64,000 bases of DNA from Bacillota bacterium (GTDB lineage Bacteria; Bacteroidota; Bacteroidia; Bacteroidales; Bacteroidaceae): NCBI GenBank assembly GCA_023664625.1, contig JAMPFD010000001.1, positions 1 through 64,000 on the forward strand, in the 5' to 3' direction. The notes beneath the pieces were generated by a model. That model was not told where the DNA came from, did not search any database, and saw nothing but the letters and a program-made list of their open reading frames with translations. Numbering within the stretch: position 1 is the stretch's first letter; each line of letters opens with the position of its first letter. Shown one piece after another: positions 17,706 to 27,414 of the stretch. Position numbers and translations under genes: made by a program.

Positions 17706-18330
17706 TTTCTATATGTATAGTCATGGGTATACACAGGAACCGACTGAAAGAAGAAACAGGCACTGAATGATGTGTGTGTGTTCTCCATCCATACCGGTGA
17801 GTTTTCTTATTTTTCATGTCTCCGGCGCAGCATAATATCAACTTTCAGGGCGGTTTCCTGAGAATTTTCTGGCATTTTCCATAAGATTTCGCACAAAAAC
17901 GCCATGAAATGCACGGCAAAACATTATCATTCGCAGTGTAAAAGGTTACCGTTCACACGGCAAAAGGTTACCATTTACATGACGAATGGTAACCTTTTGC
18001 ATGACAGAAATTCACGGAAAAGGCATATACATAACACAACAAGCTGGTCTTCAGTCATATATCCAAAAGCAAAAATTCAGCGATTTTTCGGCACAAGAGT
18101 CAGGAAATTTTTATTTTCCTTAATTCTGCGCATAAAAACAATACCTGGTTTTCTTATTTTTTCATTGGTCTTCTGCGTTGAATACCACATATTCTCCCTT
18201 CTGACATGACAGACTCTCCCACTGCCCCGCCACGACATGATTTTCATGGAGAAGGGATAACAGCAAGCAAACTGACATGGACAAACTTATCTGAAACACA
18301 GAAAAGACAACGGAAAAATGCAAAATAAAA
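17706..18330. other. Intergenic region with GGTTACC repeats
   Basis: No gene is convincing here. It contains AAAAGGTTACCGTT (17940-17953), CAAAAGGTTACCATT (17961-17975) and the exact inverted form of the latter (17985-17999), forming a 15-bp stem. The purpose is unknown; binding sites for a protein or a transcript hairpin are possible. Confidence 0.5.
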
Positions 18331-18334
18331 TAGC

Positions 18335-18373
18335 TAACTAATTATTTTAGTTAAATAACTAAAGCTTTTAGTT
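18335..18373. promoter_or_regulatory. Two probable BlaI-type operators
   Basis: Two neighbouring dyads: TAACTAATTATTTTAGTTA (18335-18353) and TAACTAAAGCTTTTAGTTG (18356-18374 approx.). They lie just upstream of the promoter of the blaI-like gene. The BlaI/MecI family binds such paired dyads and represses its own operon, so autoregulation is inferred. Confidence 0.6.
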
Positions 18374-18389
18374 GATTTCTTTTGAAAAA

Positions 18390-18421
18390 TTTGGAGATAG
18401 GGGAAATTATGTGTTACTTTG
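18390..18421 (+). promoter_or_regulatory. Promoter of the blaI-M56 operon
   Basis: TTTG at 18390-18393, 20 bases, then TTACTTTG at 18414-18421 (one mismatch from TAnnTTTG). It sits just after the two dyads and about 95 bases before the ATG. Confidence 0.65.
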
Positions 18422-18523
18422 TCGTCACAAAACAAATCAGCAACACATGCTTACCACATGACAGAAGAGCGCAGAGCCTTAAAAATCACAGAGTAAGCTA
18501 AAATAAAAACAAAGTGACGCTTA

Positions 18524-18882
18524 TGAAAACACTTACCGCAAAAGAAGAAGAAATAATGAACCACCTGTGGGAGCATGGCGAGATGTCGATACGCGAGTTG
18601 CAGGCACTCTACGAGGAGCCCCAGCCGCACGTCAACACACTGTCGACCCTTGTAAGGATACTCGAAGAGAAAGGTTTTCTCGCTCACCGTGCCGTCAGCA
18701 CACGAAGCTACAAGTACTTTGCGTGCATCACCCGTGAGGATTACCGTAACCGCTCCCTCACGGGAGTCATTGACAAACTTTTCGGCAAGTCTTATCTTGG
18801 TGCAGTCTCCACGCTTGTAAGTGAGGAAAAAATTTCTGTTGACGACCTCAAGGAACTCATCAGAGAAATAGAAGGAGAATGA
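18524..18882 (+). CDS. BlaI/MecI family transcriptional repressor
   Basis: A winged-helix repressor of about 119 aa beginning MKTLTAKEEEIMNHLW, with typical family features: EEIMNHLWEHGEMSIRELQ, PHVNTLSTLVRILEEKGFLAHR (recognition helix and wing) and the C-terminal dimerisation part. An ATG at 18514 (MTLMKTL...) would add a few residues. It is followed four bases later by the M56 protease-receptor gene, the standard pair in which a membrane protease inactivates the repressor after a signal. Confidence 0.92.
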
Positions 18883-18886
18883 ACTT

Positions 18887-20197
18887 ATGGGAGAGTTTCT
18901 CGTATATTCACTAAAGGTTTCCGTGTGTCTTGTGATGTTCTACATCTTCTACAAGCTGCTGCTTAGCCGCACCACCCTGCACACCTTCAACCGCTTCACC
19001 CTGCTCACCATCGTGGCGGCATCGCTGCTGCTGCCTTTCCTACACGTCACCGTATGGCAGGAAGCACAGCCCATGGCTGTCGGGACAGTAGCCATTGACC
19101 GCCTGATGGTTGCCGTGATGCCCGCAGAGGAAGAAACTTTCAGTATCAATGCAATACATCTCCTTATCATGGCATATATAGCAGGTGTCGTATGGTTTAC
19201 AGCAATGATACTCGTTTCATACACCGGAATATACTGCATGATGCACAAGGCCGTGGAGACCGTCACCACAAATGACGGCACGAAGATACATATCCTCAAT
19301 GACGACACACCGCCGTTCAGCTGGTTCGGCAATATCATCATAAGCCGCAGCGACTATGCCTCAAACCGCAGCGCCATAATAACCCACGAGATGGCACATG
19401 TAGGCAAGATGCATTCTGCCGACATCATCCTATGCAATCTGCTCACGGTGGTGCAGTGGTTCAATCCGGCAGCATGGCTGCTAAAGGCCGAGCTGCAGGA
19501 CGTTCACGAATACGAGGCCGACGAAGCGGTGCTCAACAGCGGCATCAATGCCACGGCCTACCAGATGCTCCTTGTGCGCAAGGCCGTCGGCGACCGTCTG
19601 TTCGCCATAGCAAACAATCTGAGTAAAGACTCACTAAAAAAGAGAATAACAATGATGAAGACCAAGAAGACAAACAAATGGGAATGTGTGAAGGCATCAG
19701 TAGCACTTCCTTTGGCAGCCGTGGCTGTAGTGGCTTTCGCCAATCCAAAAGTGGAAAAGATGGAGGAAAGCATCGTAACAAATTCTGAGGCTCTCATGCA
19801 GGCTGCCGGACAACAGATTCTTGGCGCACCCCGGGAGACTGCCGTGGCTGCCGCTGCTCAGGACGCTGTCAAGGCGGAAGCGCCGGAGGTACAGGTCCAG
19901 GACGATGACAAGACATACGATGTCGTGGAAGAGATGCCTTCATTCCCCGGAGGCGTGAAAGCCATGATGGATTATCTCAGCGCAAACGTAAAGTATCCGG
20001 AAGAGAAGGGCAAGGATTCACCGCTTGTTGTTGTAGACGGAAAAACTATCAGCGAGACCGAATATCTGTCAATCAACAATATAAATCCTGAGGACATAAA
20101 GGAAATTACCGTTCTGAAGGACAAGACTGCTATGGATAAATACGGTGATGATGCCAAGAACGGCGTGATTGTCATCACAATGAAGAAATCTCAATAG
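18887..20197 (+). CDS. BlaR1-like M56 metallopeptidase with TonB/plug-like C-terminus
   Basis: A 436-aa membrane protein. Several transmembrane helices lie in the first 110 residues. The M56 zinc site HEMAH is near residue 166, followed by the EYEADEAV helix that gives the third ligand. After a hydrophobic segment near 270-285 the C-terminus looks like the start of a TonB C-terminal domain (EMPSFPGGVKAMMDYLSANV) and then a plug-like repeat (PLVVVDGK, NPEDIKEITVLKD, NGVIVITMK). It should sense an outside signal and cleave the BlaI-like repressor. The signal is unknown; beta-lactams need not be involved, since no lactamase gene is nearby. Confidence 0.88.
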   Translation: MGEFLVYSLKVSVCLVMFYIFYKLLLSRTTLHTFNRFTLLTIVAASLLLPFLHVTVWQEAQPMAVGTVAIDRLMVAVMPAEEETFSINAIHLLIMAYIAGVVWFTAMILVSYTGIYCMMHKAVETVTTNDGTKIHILNDDTPPFSWFGNIIISRSDYASNRSAIITHEMAHVGKMHSADIILCNLLTVVQWFNPAAWLLKAELQDVHEYEADEAVLNSGINATAYQMLLVRKAVGDRLFAIANNLSKDSLKKRITMMKTKKTNKWECVKASVALPLAAVAVVAFANPKVEKMEESIVTNSEALMQAAGQQILGAPRETAVAAAAQDAVKAEAPEVQVQDDDKTYDVVEEMPSFPGGVKAMMDYLSANVKYPEEKGKDSPLVVVDGKTISETEYLSINNINPEDIKEITVLKDKTAMDKYGDDAKNGVIVITMKKSQ

Positions 20198-20339
20198 GGT
20201 TGTGCGGTTATGCAGTTGTAGGGGTATACGGAAGGTTACCGTTGCTATGCATCCCTAATGTTTGGCTACAACCCACAAACCCAAAATCAATCACCTGACA
20301 CAGAATAGGACTTTCCTACTCCACATTAGGAATTTCCCG

Positions 20340-20371
20340 TTTGGCAGATACATGAAAAATACGTAACTTTG
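20340..20371 (+). promoter_or_regulatory. Promoter of the META lipoprotein gene
   Basis: TTTG at 20340-20343, 20 bases, and TAACTTTG at 20364-20371: a perfect Bacteroidetes promoter. It excludes a start at 20369 and supports the ATG at 20402. Confidence 0.8.
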
Positions 20372-20401
20372 CACCGGACAATAAAAAATACAGTAAAGAC
20401 T

Positions 20402-20824
20402 ATGAATACAAAAAACTTTATGATGCCGGTAATCTTTGCCGTTGCAATGAGTGCCTGCACCACAGGAAAGACGGTAATGAAGACCAATGGCGGACTCTTC
20501 GGCGAGTGGAACATAGAACAGGCCATGGGCAAGAGCACTGCCGGAGGTGACAGTCCTGCAGTAATCAACTTTAGCCCTGACGGGCGCATAAACGGCAATG
20601 CCAGCGTCAACTCCTTCTTCGGCAGCTATACCGGCGACGGAAGGAACATGACCTTCTCGCAGGTGGGCATGACACGGATGATGGGACAGAGCATGGAAAT
20701 TGAAGATGCCGTGACACAGGCTGTCAACACAACTGCACGCATGAGCATCAACGGCGATAAAGCCTTGGTCTATGACAAGGACGGCAACATAGTGATGAAA
20801 CTGACAAGAGTCGTGAAAAAGTAA
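20402..20824 (+). CDS. META domain lipoprotein
   Basis: A 140-aa lipoprotein: signal peptide with lipobox AMSAC near residue 17, then a META-like domain (FGEWNIEQ, PAVINFSPDGRINGNASVNSFFGSY, MTFSQVGMTRMMG). Such HslJ-like domains are implicated in envelope stress, with no known enzyme activity. The start at 20402 is chosen because the promoter lies directly upstream. Its last 193 coding bases plus terminator (20632-20908) are repeated exactly at 27902-28178, on the other side of the Wadjet genes. Confidence 0.85.
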   Translation: MNTKNFMMPVIFAVAMSACTTGKTVMKTNGGLFGEWNIEQAMGKSTAGGDSPAVINFSPDGRINGNASVNSFFGSYTGDGRNMTFSQVGMTRMMGQSMEIEDAVTQAVNTTARMSINGDKALVYDKDGNIVMKLTRVVKK

Positions 20825-20908
20825 GTTTTCTATATAGCAAGAAAGAGCAACAGATATGCAAAAACTCCTTTACGGAACACAGCATATTCTGTTGCTCTTC
20901 TTTTTTAT
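20632..20908. repeat. 277-bp direct repeat, copy A (left of Wadjet)
   Basis: Covers the 3' part of the META gene and its terminator. Identical in every base compared with 27902-28178 (offset 7270). The match starts at CGGCGACGG and ends at the last base of the terminator T tract region (TTTTTTAT). Confidence 0.95.
20842..20908 (+). terminator. Terminator of the META gene
   Basis: A long stem, AAAGAGCAACAGATATGC with GCATATTCTGTTGCTCTT, one bulge, followed by CTTTTTT. An exact second copy is at 28112-28178. Confidence 0.85.
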
Positions 20909-21066
20909 GCCGTAATCTTATCTGTGGGGAAAACAGTTCCGGAAGACCCGCATATACATGTCAACCGCAGTATTCAGCAGTGACAGCCGACTCTGCACAG
21001 TTACGTAAAAGGCGGTAGAAAAACAGAAAAAAGGCACCGGATGAAGTGCTTTTCGATTTTTTTTCT

Positions 21067-21074
21067 TAAATTTG
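21067..21074 (+). promoter_or_regulatory. -7 box of the Wadjet operon
   Basis: TAAATTTG fits the Bacteroidetes -7 box. No good -33 TTTG is seen at the right distance. Transcription would begin near 21081, which rules out a start at 21072 and supports the ATG at 21126. Confidence 0.6.
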
Positions 21075-21125
21075 CACCTGATAGCTGACTCTGCAACAGT
21101 GTTAATCAGAGAGTTTTTGAATGAT

Positions 21126-22325
21126 ATGGATATTCTGACACATTTTAGGAGCATAGAAGAACTTACCAAAACACTCTCACGAGAGCAGAAACTACTGAGT
21201 GAGATGTTTGAGAAGCGGAAGCTGATGAAGTTTCCGATGGAGCTTGCCATGGAGCTTGTCGGAGGAAATGACAGCAGACTGAGAAAGCTGGTTGACTATG
21301 GTGTTGTGGTGGAAACCGGAAATACCATTGAGATAGAAAGTGACTATCTGAATTTCTTTGAAGAGGTGCTGAACGTCAATGAGGAAATCAGTGTGTTGAG
21401 CGTACAGGAATGTATCAACACCCTGAAAGAGTATATCGGATATTTTCTGCAAGAGACGAACGCCAACCGCAAAGCCGGGTATCAGGACTATGTTCGGCAA
21501 CTGTTAAGGAAGACAGGCTTCAGAACATTGAAAAATGTGGTTGATTTAAAGCGCAACACGGACAATGCCTATAAGCAGGAGCCAAACTATATCATCAAAA
21601 AGCAGAAACTGCAGAATCTGGACGAGAAGAGCCGCAGCATACGCGCCATGATACGCGAATGTGAAAAGCTGATGGACAATGAACACGCTTTCTTCATCAT
21701 GGCAAATGACCCGCACATGGCTAAGACCTGCAGCGATGTGAAGCGTGATTTTGTTGAGGCTTATCATGCACTCATGGAGATTGACAGACAAATTATTTCC
21801 TATATTAATCAGATAGAGCAGCAGAACAAACTTTATAAAAAGATACGAAAGCTGAAATATTTGCAGGAACAACTTCTTATCAAGACTGATACGAACCTTA
21901 TGCAAGTGCTGGACGAAAGGAATCCTCTCTGGATGGAGCCTCGTCAATACAGCAAGATTCGTCTGTCTTTGGAAATGCTGAGAGAAAACGAGCAGGTTGT
22001 GAAGTTGCTGAGACGAATAGCCGAACGCAATGGCATACGGAAAACGACAAGAACAGAAGCCGAGCCTCTGACAGATGAGGATTTGCAAGAGCATAGCCGA
22101 CAGTTGAAAGAGGTGGATTCTGCAGAAGTATGGAATGCGTTTTTGGCATCAGGTTATGATCTGTTTGGATTTATCCTGAGGTATGACTATAAGGCGAAAC
22201 GCACCATGGAAGATTATGCTGCTCTTTTCTGTCAACTGGTCATCTTGCATCCTGATGAATGTCGGATGACAGGGAAATATGCTATTTATCAAGACATTGA
22301 ATATCCTATAATTTATGCGAAATAA
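21126..22325 (+). CDS. jetA: Wadjet JetA (MukF/kleisin-like)
   Basis: A 399-aa, highly helical, charged protein beginning MDILTHFRSIEELTKTLSRE. It is the first gene of a four-gene set whose order and sizes match Wadjet/MksFEBG systems, where JetA is the kleisin-like subunit that bridges the SMC-type ATPase. The N-terminal part looks like a winged-helix region, the middle a long coiled region. Identity rests mainly on context (JetB, JetC, JetD follow with overlaps). Confidence 0.85.
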   Translation: MDILTHFRSIEELTKTLSREQKLLSEMFEKRKLMKFPMELAMELVGGNDSRLRKLVDYGVVVETGNTIEIESDYLNFFEEVLNVNEEISVLSVQECINTLKEYIGYFLQETNANRKAGYQDYVRQLLRKTGFRTLKNVVDLKRNTDNAYKQEPNYIIKKQKLQNLDEKSRSIRAMIRECEKLMDNEHAFFIMANDPHMAKTCSDVKRDFVEAYHALMEIDRQIISYINQIEQQNKLYKKIRKLKYLQEQLLIKTDTNLMQVLDERNPLWMEPRQYSKIRLSLEMLRENEQVVKLLRRIAERNGIRKTTRTEAEPLTDEDLQEHSRQLKEVDSAEVWNAFLASGYDLFGFILRYDYKAKRTMEDYAALFCQLVILHPDECRMTGKYAIYQDIEYPIIYAK

Positions 22326-22872
22326 TACTCTCAGAATATATGAGCGGTTAAGCCGGGGAGAATTCCTTTCGGCCGACAGTACAGATTCCTCTATCCGTCA
22401 TTTGTATGATGATGTGGAGGAGAATGTGGAGGACTATACAGATTACTTCAAGGAAATTGGTCTGAAACTGGAGACCGGTAATGGTTACTTCTATTTTTCG
22501 CGAATAGGAGAAAGCAGGCAGGCGATAGAACAGAAATTGGAAAGTTTCTCGAAATGGTTGGATTATCTGGATTTTCTGAAGTGCTACAACCAGGCGTTTA
22601 CTGCCGGATATCAGTTCCGTAAAAGTCATTTAATAGAACAGATTAGTCTGGATATAGAGCTGAGAGAGAAAGCCAATCGTCTGTTCAAGAAATACGGCGT
22701 GGGTTCAAATGTTGAGGTCGTAAACAAATTGCTTCAGGAGATGCAGAATATGGGCTTTGCAGAGTGTATCAGCGAGCTTGATGAGACTTTTAAGATTACC
22801 TCGGCATTCCGCTATGTCGAGGAATTGGTTGAAATGATTCAAATAGTCAACGAAGATGAAGTACCTGAATAA
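22315..22872 (+). CDS. jetB: Wadjet JetB (MksE/MukE-like)
   Basis: A 185-aa protein overlapping jetA by 11 bases and jetC by 17, so tightly coupled. It resembles MksE-type condensin subunits (DUF4194): two winged-helix halves with LETGNGYFYFSR near residue 55. It should bind the kleisin and complete the ATPase complex. Confidence 0.87.
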   Translation: MRNNTLRIYERLSRGEFLSADSTDSSIRHLYDDVEENVEDYTDYFKEIGLKLETGNGYFYFSRIGESRQAIEQKLESFSKWLDYLDFLKCYNQAFTAGYQFRKSHLIEQISLDIELREKANRLFKKYGVGSNVEVVNKLLQEMQNMGFAECISELDETFKITSAFRYVEELVEMIQIVNEDEVPE

Positions 22873-25800
22873 GATTATTTTTATCAATAGTGCCAATATT
22901 CCGTATGCAGAAATTGCCGTAGACGGCAATGTGCATTTTACAGGAACACAGGGTGTAGGTAAAAGTACAGTGTTGAGAGCACTGCTGTTTTTCTATAATG
23001 CCGACAAACATCGTTTGGGTATTCAACAAGGACAGAAATCGTTTGATGAGTTTTATTTCCGTCAGTCAAACTCTTACATACTGTATGAGGTGATGCGTGA
23101 TAATGGTGCATATACCATAATGGTAAGCAGATATCAGGGACGTGCTTCATGGAGATTTATCGATGCGCCCTATCAGCGTGAATGGTTTGTAGCGGATGAC
23201 AGGCGGGTATTGAGCGACTGGGTGAAGATTCGTGAACGCATAGACAAGAATGTGGCAGTTTCTGCAAGAATAGAATCCGGTGTGATGTTTAAGGATATTA
23301 TCTTCGGTAATACTCATGATCACAAATACACACGTTATGCGATAGTGCAAAGTTCGCATTATCAGAATATCCCACGAAGTATTCAAAACGTTTTTCTTAA
23401 TACGAAACTGGATGCGGACTTTGTGAAGAACACAATCATACAGTCTATGGCAGACGAGGAAGTTCCTATTGATTTGCAGACTTACAGACGTCTTGTTACA
23501 GATTTTGAGCGAGAGTATGATGAGATAGACTGTTGGTTCCGCCAGACACGTGACGGTAATTATCCCGTGCGCCAGCAGGCATTGAAAATAGCCGAGCAGG
23601 GACGCAAAATAGTAGCACTCGACCAGCAGCTGCTTGATATATGGCGTATGCTCAATCATGCTGTTGCTTATTGCGAACAACATATACCGCTATTGGAAAC
23701 CGAGGCTACAGAAGTGAAAGCGGAGATAGAGAAAGAACATTGCCGTGAAAAAGAACTTACGGCAGAATATAATAAAGAAAAAGACTCGTTCAATCAGGAA
23801 CTTGGTGCAGAGAAAAGCAAACTGAAAGAAATTGCACAAGCAAGAAAGAGTTTTGAAGCTATTGGTATGGAGGACAAACTCATTCTTGCCGCCCGTGAAC
23901 CTGCTATCAAACAGGAAGTGGCTGATAAGCAAGCACTGTTGGATGATTTATTGAAAACGCATGCTTCGATAGAGGATAAGTATAACATTGCAAGGGGAAA
24001 ACTGGAGAATGCCCGTCAGGCGTTCGAGAATGTTCAGAAAGAAGCATACTGGCGGAAACAAACTGAACTTCAGACAAAGCGTAAGAATCTGGATGTGGAA
24101 CGTACCAAGAACCGGAGTCTGGTTATGGACGCTTTCAACAGCTGGCGGCATGAGTCTGACGAACGCTTGCAATTTTTGTTGACTGAACAGCATAGGGCTG
24201 ATAATGCGCTGAAGGAACTCCGTCAGTGGCATCCTATGGCCGATGATATAACGCTGGTGGATGAACAGCTTCAGCAGTTGAATTTGAAGGAGAAAGAGAA
24301 TACGGCTCAGCAGACCGCAGTAAGAAGTCAGATTGACAAAATTACTGCCGAATATGAGCTGAAAGAGACTGATTTAAGACATACATGTAAACGCGAACAG
24401 GAAAGTCTTGAGGCAGACCGTGCACAAATCCGTACACAAATAGTAAAAATAGACGATCTGCTTGCTCATTTGGACGGCTCTTTATATAAATGGCTTTGTG
24501 AGAATACGGAAGGTTGGGAAAATACGATAGGCAAGGTGGTTGACGAGGAACGGATTTTATATGCACAAGGGCTTGAACCGCAGTTGGACACCGCTTCTGA
24601 CAACTTGTTCGGCATAAGGTTAAATCTGGATAATATTGCCTCAGTGCATCGCACTCCTGACGAGTATAGACTGGAGAAGAAGAACAGGGAAGAGCAAATG
24701 CAGCAGATTAACCGTCAGCTCACACAATTACCCATTACTCTTCAGAATGAGATAGAGAAACTCGGAAAGAAATATGCGACACAGCTCAACCCACTCCGGC
24801 AGAAAGCTACATTATTAAAGGTTGAAGAAGAACAGATACCTATGAAACGGCAGAATCTGCAAAACCAACGGCATAAACTGGAGATGGAAGAGCATGAACG
24901 GATTGAACAAGAAAAGGAAATCCGTGAACGCTCCTTCAATGAAGCGTTGCTGAAAGTGCAAGCGGAGAAAGCAGCTCGTGAGAAACGTGAAGCAAGAAAC
25001 AAAAAAGAACTTAAAGAACTGGACACCTTATTTAATAGAGGCTCAAAAGCTCTTGATGAGGAACTGCGCATTTTCAAAGAATCGCAAGATGAAGAATCGT
25101 CTGTGCGCAATCGGGATTTTTCATTACAGAAGAAACAACTTGAAGAGCAACGGAATGAAGAGCTTTCAGGTAGAGGTGTTAACATGCAGTTGCTTGAACA
25201 GTATCAGAAAACTTTAGATGGACTGAATGCACAACTGAGTAGAATTGAAAGCGAACGTGCGATAGTCATCAGATATCGTGATGCTGAACAAAATCAGTTT
25301 GCTAAAGAGCCGGAAATCAAAAAAGCCATAAAGGCGATTGAACAGCAACTGTCTATGATGCGCCAGCGTTATGAGGATAAACGGACACGCATGGAGAAAA
25401 AACGCAAGGAGCTGGAAGAGCGTCAGCATGCAGTTCTCAAAGAACTGACACATAGGAAAGAAGGATTGAATCTTTATCACCAGATGGTGGAGAATGAACA
25501 TCTGGTGCCTGATGATTATCTTTCTGACGGAAATATGACGGAAACGCATCATGATTGCCAGCAGCTTTTGAGCCAGCTCAGGGGTACGGTCAATCAAAAG
25601 CGCGAATCCATAGACACGCTTAAAGCTCTCGTTGTCAATTTCAACCGTAATTTCAAGCCTCAGAATGCTTTCCATTTTAACACCATGCCGGTGACTGACA
25701 ATGACTATCTACAAATTGCCGGTGATTTGCAGGACTTCATGGACAATAACAAAATCGAGGAGTTCCGCAGACGTACCAGCGAGCATTATAAAGATATCTT

Positions 25801-26506
25801 GGGACGTATTTCGACAGAAATCGGTTCACTGATGAAACGCAGGTCGGATGTAGACGGGGTGATACTTGACATAAACCGTGATTTTGTAGAGAAGAATTTT
25901 GCGGGAGTAATCAAGAGTATTGAGCTGAGAGCGAATGAATCATCCGACAGACTCATGCAACTGCTTATGTCTATTCATGATTATACCGTAGAGAATGCTC
26001 TATCCATCGGCGAGCTGAATCTGTTCTCAAGTAGCAATCGGGATGAGGTGAACCGCAAGGTCGTGGATTATCTGAAGAGTCTGTCCCATTATTTGCAGAA
26101 CGAACCAAATCGGCCATCCGTATCATTAGGTGACGCTTTCCGTTTGCAGTTCCGTGTGAAGGAGAATGATAATGACACGAACTGGGTTGAGCGTATTAAT
26201 AATGTGGGGTCAGACGGTACTGACATTCTTGTGAAAGCAATGGTCAATATCATGCTCATTAACGTTTTCAAGAAAAAGGCAGCCCGAAAGAGTGGCGATT
26301 TCATTGTTCACTGCATGATGGACGAGATAGGACGTCTTCACCCTAATAATATCAAAGGTATTCTGCAATTTGCCAATTCACGCAATATCTATCTCATCAA
26401 CAGTTCACCAACGTCATATAACCCTTACGACTACCGGTATACTTATCTGTTGAGTAAACATGAAATGAAGACAAGAGCAGAAAAATTACTGAAACGAATA
26501 AAATAG
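22856..26506 (+). CDS. jetC: Wadjet JetC (SMC/MukB-like ATPase)
   Basis: A 1216-aa SMC-like ATPase. Walker A GTQGVGKST is near residues 29-37; very long coiled-coil arms run from about 270 to 900; the C-terminal head has the signature-like NVGSDGTDILVKA and Walker B-like IVHCMMDEIGRLHP. The complex is known to recognise and extrude circular plasmid DNA so that JetD can cut it. The head and arms are complete, so it is predicted active. Confidence 0.93.
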   Translation: MKYLNKIIFINSANIPYAEIAVDGNVHFTGTQGVGKSTVLRALLFFYNADKHRLGIQQGQKSFDEFYFRQSNSYILYEVMRDNGAYTIMVSRYQGRASWRFIDAPYQREWFVADDRRVLSDWVKIRERIDKNVAVSARIESGVMFKDIIFGNTHDHKYTRYAIVQSSHYQNIPRSIQNVFLNTKLDADFVKNTIIQSMADEEVPIDLQTYRRLVTDFEREYDEIDCWFRQTRDGNYPVRQQALKIAEQGRKIVALDQQLLDIWRMLNHAVAYCEQHIPLLETEATEVKAEIEKEHCREKELTAEYNKEKDSFNQELGAEKSKLKEIAQARKSFEAIGMEDKLILAAREPAIKQEVADKQALLDDLLKTHASIEDKYNIARGKLENARQAFENVQKEAYWRKQTELQTKRKNLDVERTKNRSLVMDAFNSWRHESDERLQFLLTEQHRADNALKELRQWHPMADDITLVDEQLQQLNLKEKENTAQQTAVRSQIDKITAEYELKETDLRHTCKREQESLEADRAQIRTQIVKIDDLLAHLDGSLYKWLCENTEGWENTIGKVVDEERILYAQGLEPQLDTASDNLFGIRLNLDNIASVHRTPDEYRLEKKNREEQMQQINRQLTQLPITLQNEIEKLGKKYATQLNPLRQKATLLKVEEEQIPMKRQNLQNQRHKLEMEEHERIEQEKEIRERSFNEALLKVQAEKAAREKREARNKKELKELDTLFNRGSKALDEELRIFKESQDEESSVRNRDFSLQKKQLEEQRNEELSGRGVNMQLLEQYQKTLDGLNAQLSRIESERAIVIRYRDAEQNQFAKEPEIKKAIKAIEQQLSMMRQRYEDKRTRMEKKRKELEERQHAVLKELTHRKEGLNLYHQMVENEHLVPDDYLSDGNMTETHHDCQQLLSQLRGTVNQKRESIDTLKALVVNFNRNFKPQNAFHFNTMPVTDNDYLQIAGDLQDFMDNNKIEEFRRRTSEHYKDILGRISTEIGSLMKRRSDVDGVILDINRDFVEKNFAGVIKSIELRANESSDRLMQLLMSIHDYTVENALSIGELNLFSSSNRDEVNRKVVDYLKSLSHYLQNEPNRPSVSLGDAFRLQFRVKENDNDTNWVERINNVGSDGTDILVKAMVNIMLINVFKKKAARKSGDFIVHCMMDEIGRLHPNNIKGILQFANSRNIYLINSSPTSYNPYDYRYTYLLSKHEMKTRAEKLLKRIK

Positions 26507-26517
26507 CCGGAGATTAT

Positions 26518-27384
26518 ATGGCAATAAGTGCATCTATACAGACATTGATAGCAGGCGGACAAGTCGCAGGCTCAAAGCTAAGCCGTAAGTTGTGTGAAGA
26601 GCTGTTGGCAGAAGGCATGCTATTGGTAACATCTCATGGCTCAAGAAAATCATATCGTGCCCGTGACACAGCGGCATTAAAAAGATTTTTAATGGATAAG
26701 GATGAGAGTTTCCGCATGCTCGAAGCGAATGCTTCTGATTCCCGTGCGTCAATGGCAAAAGAAACAGGAAACTCCAAACTATTGACGGTTCGTTCCTGTC
26801 CGGGATTTCCCGTAAACAGCTACGAGCCTGTTGAATGTTTCCTTAACGGAAAGCCTTTTATGGTAAACCCGCAGGAAGGAAGTTTCCTCTTTGTGGCAGA
26901 ATGGAGAACATTTGCCATTCCGGAAGACGTGGTGGTTATTGGCATAGAGAATATGGAAAATTTCAGGATGATTCGCCGGCAAAGGGTATTGTTTGAGGAA
27001 TATCTTAAAGCGCATAAGCTTTCAAACAGGGCGCTCTTTGTGTCAAGGTATCCGCAATCAACTGACCTAAGGAAATGGCTATGCGCCATTCCTAATCACT
27101 ATCTTCACTTTGGTGATTTCGATTTGGCTGGCATCCATATTTTCCTCTCGGAATTTCAGCATCATTTGGGTAAAGAACGTTCTTCATATCTGATTCCTGC
27201 TGACATAGAATCACGCCTGAAATCAGGTTCAGGGAAAAGATATGATGAACAGTATTGGCGTTTTAAAGATATAAAGTCAGACGTATCCGATTTACAGCAT
27301 CTGATAGCTTTCATCCATCATGAGCGAAAATGTTATGACCAAGAGGGTTATATTTCTTGTGAAAGGTTGGGAAGACATGACTGA
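26518..27384 (+). CDS. jetD: Wadjet JetD (Toprim nuclease)
   Basis: A 288-aa nuclease subunit. The N-terminal region looks like a helix-turn-helix part; the C-terminal Toprim domain has the acidic residues expected for metal-dependent cutting: Glu in VVVIGIENMENF (about 144) and the DFDLAG motif near 201. It ends with a CYDQEG-like helix, a variant of the family LEQE end. It is shorter than many JetD proteins but keeps both domains. It starts 11 bases after jetC. Confidence 0.88.
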   Translation: MAISASIQTLIAGGQVAGSKLSRKLCEELLAEGMLLVTSHGSRKSYRARDTAALKRFLMDKDESFRMLEANASDSRASMAKETGNSKLLTVRSCPGFPVNSYEPVECFLNGKPFMVNPQEGSFLFVAEWRTFAIPEDVVVIGIENMENFRMIRRQRVLFEEYLKAHKLSNRALFVSRYPQSTDLRKWLCAIPNHYLHFGDFDLAGIHIFLSEFQHHLGKERSSYLIPADIESRLKSGSGKRYDEQYWRFKDIKSDVSDLQHLIAFIHHERKCYDQEGYISCERLGRHD

Positions 27385-27414
27385 CCCTCCTATGTCGCGA
27401 TTCATCTAAGTCTG

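Noticed and set aside
21072..21125. Longer start for JetA
   Set aside because: The upstream start lies within the -7 box; translation cannot begin before the transcript does.
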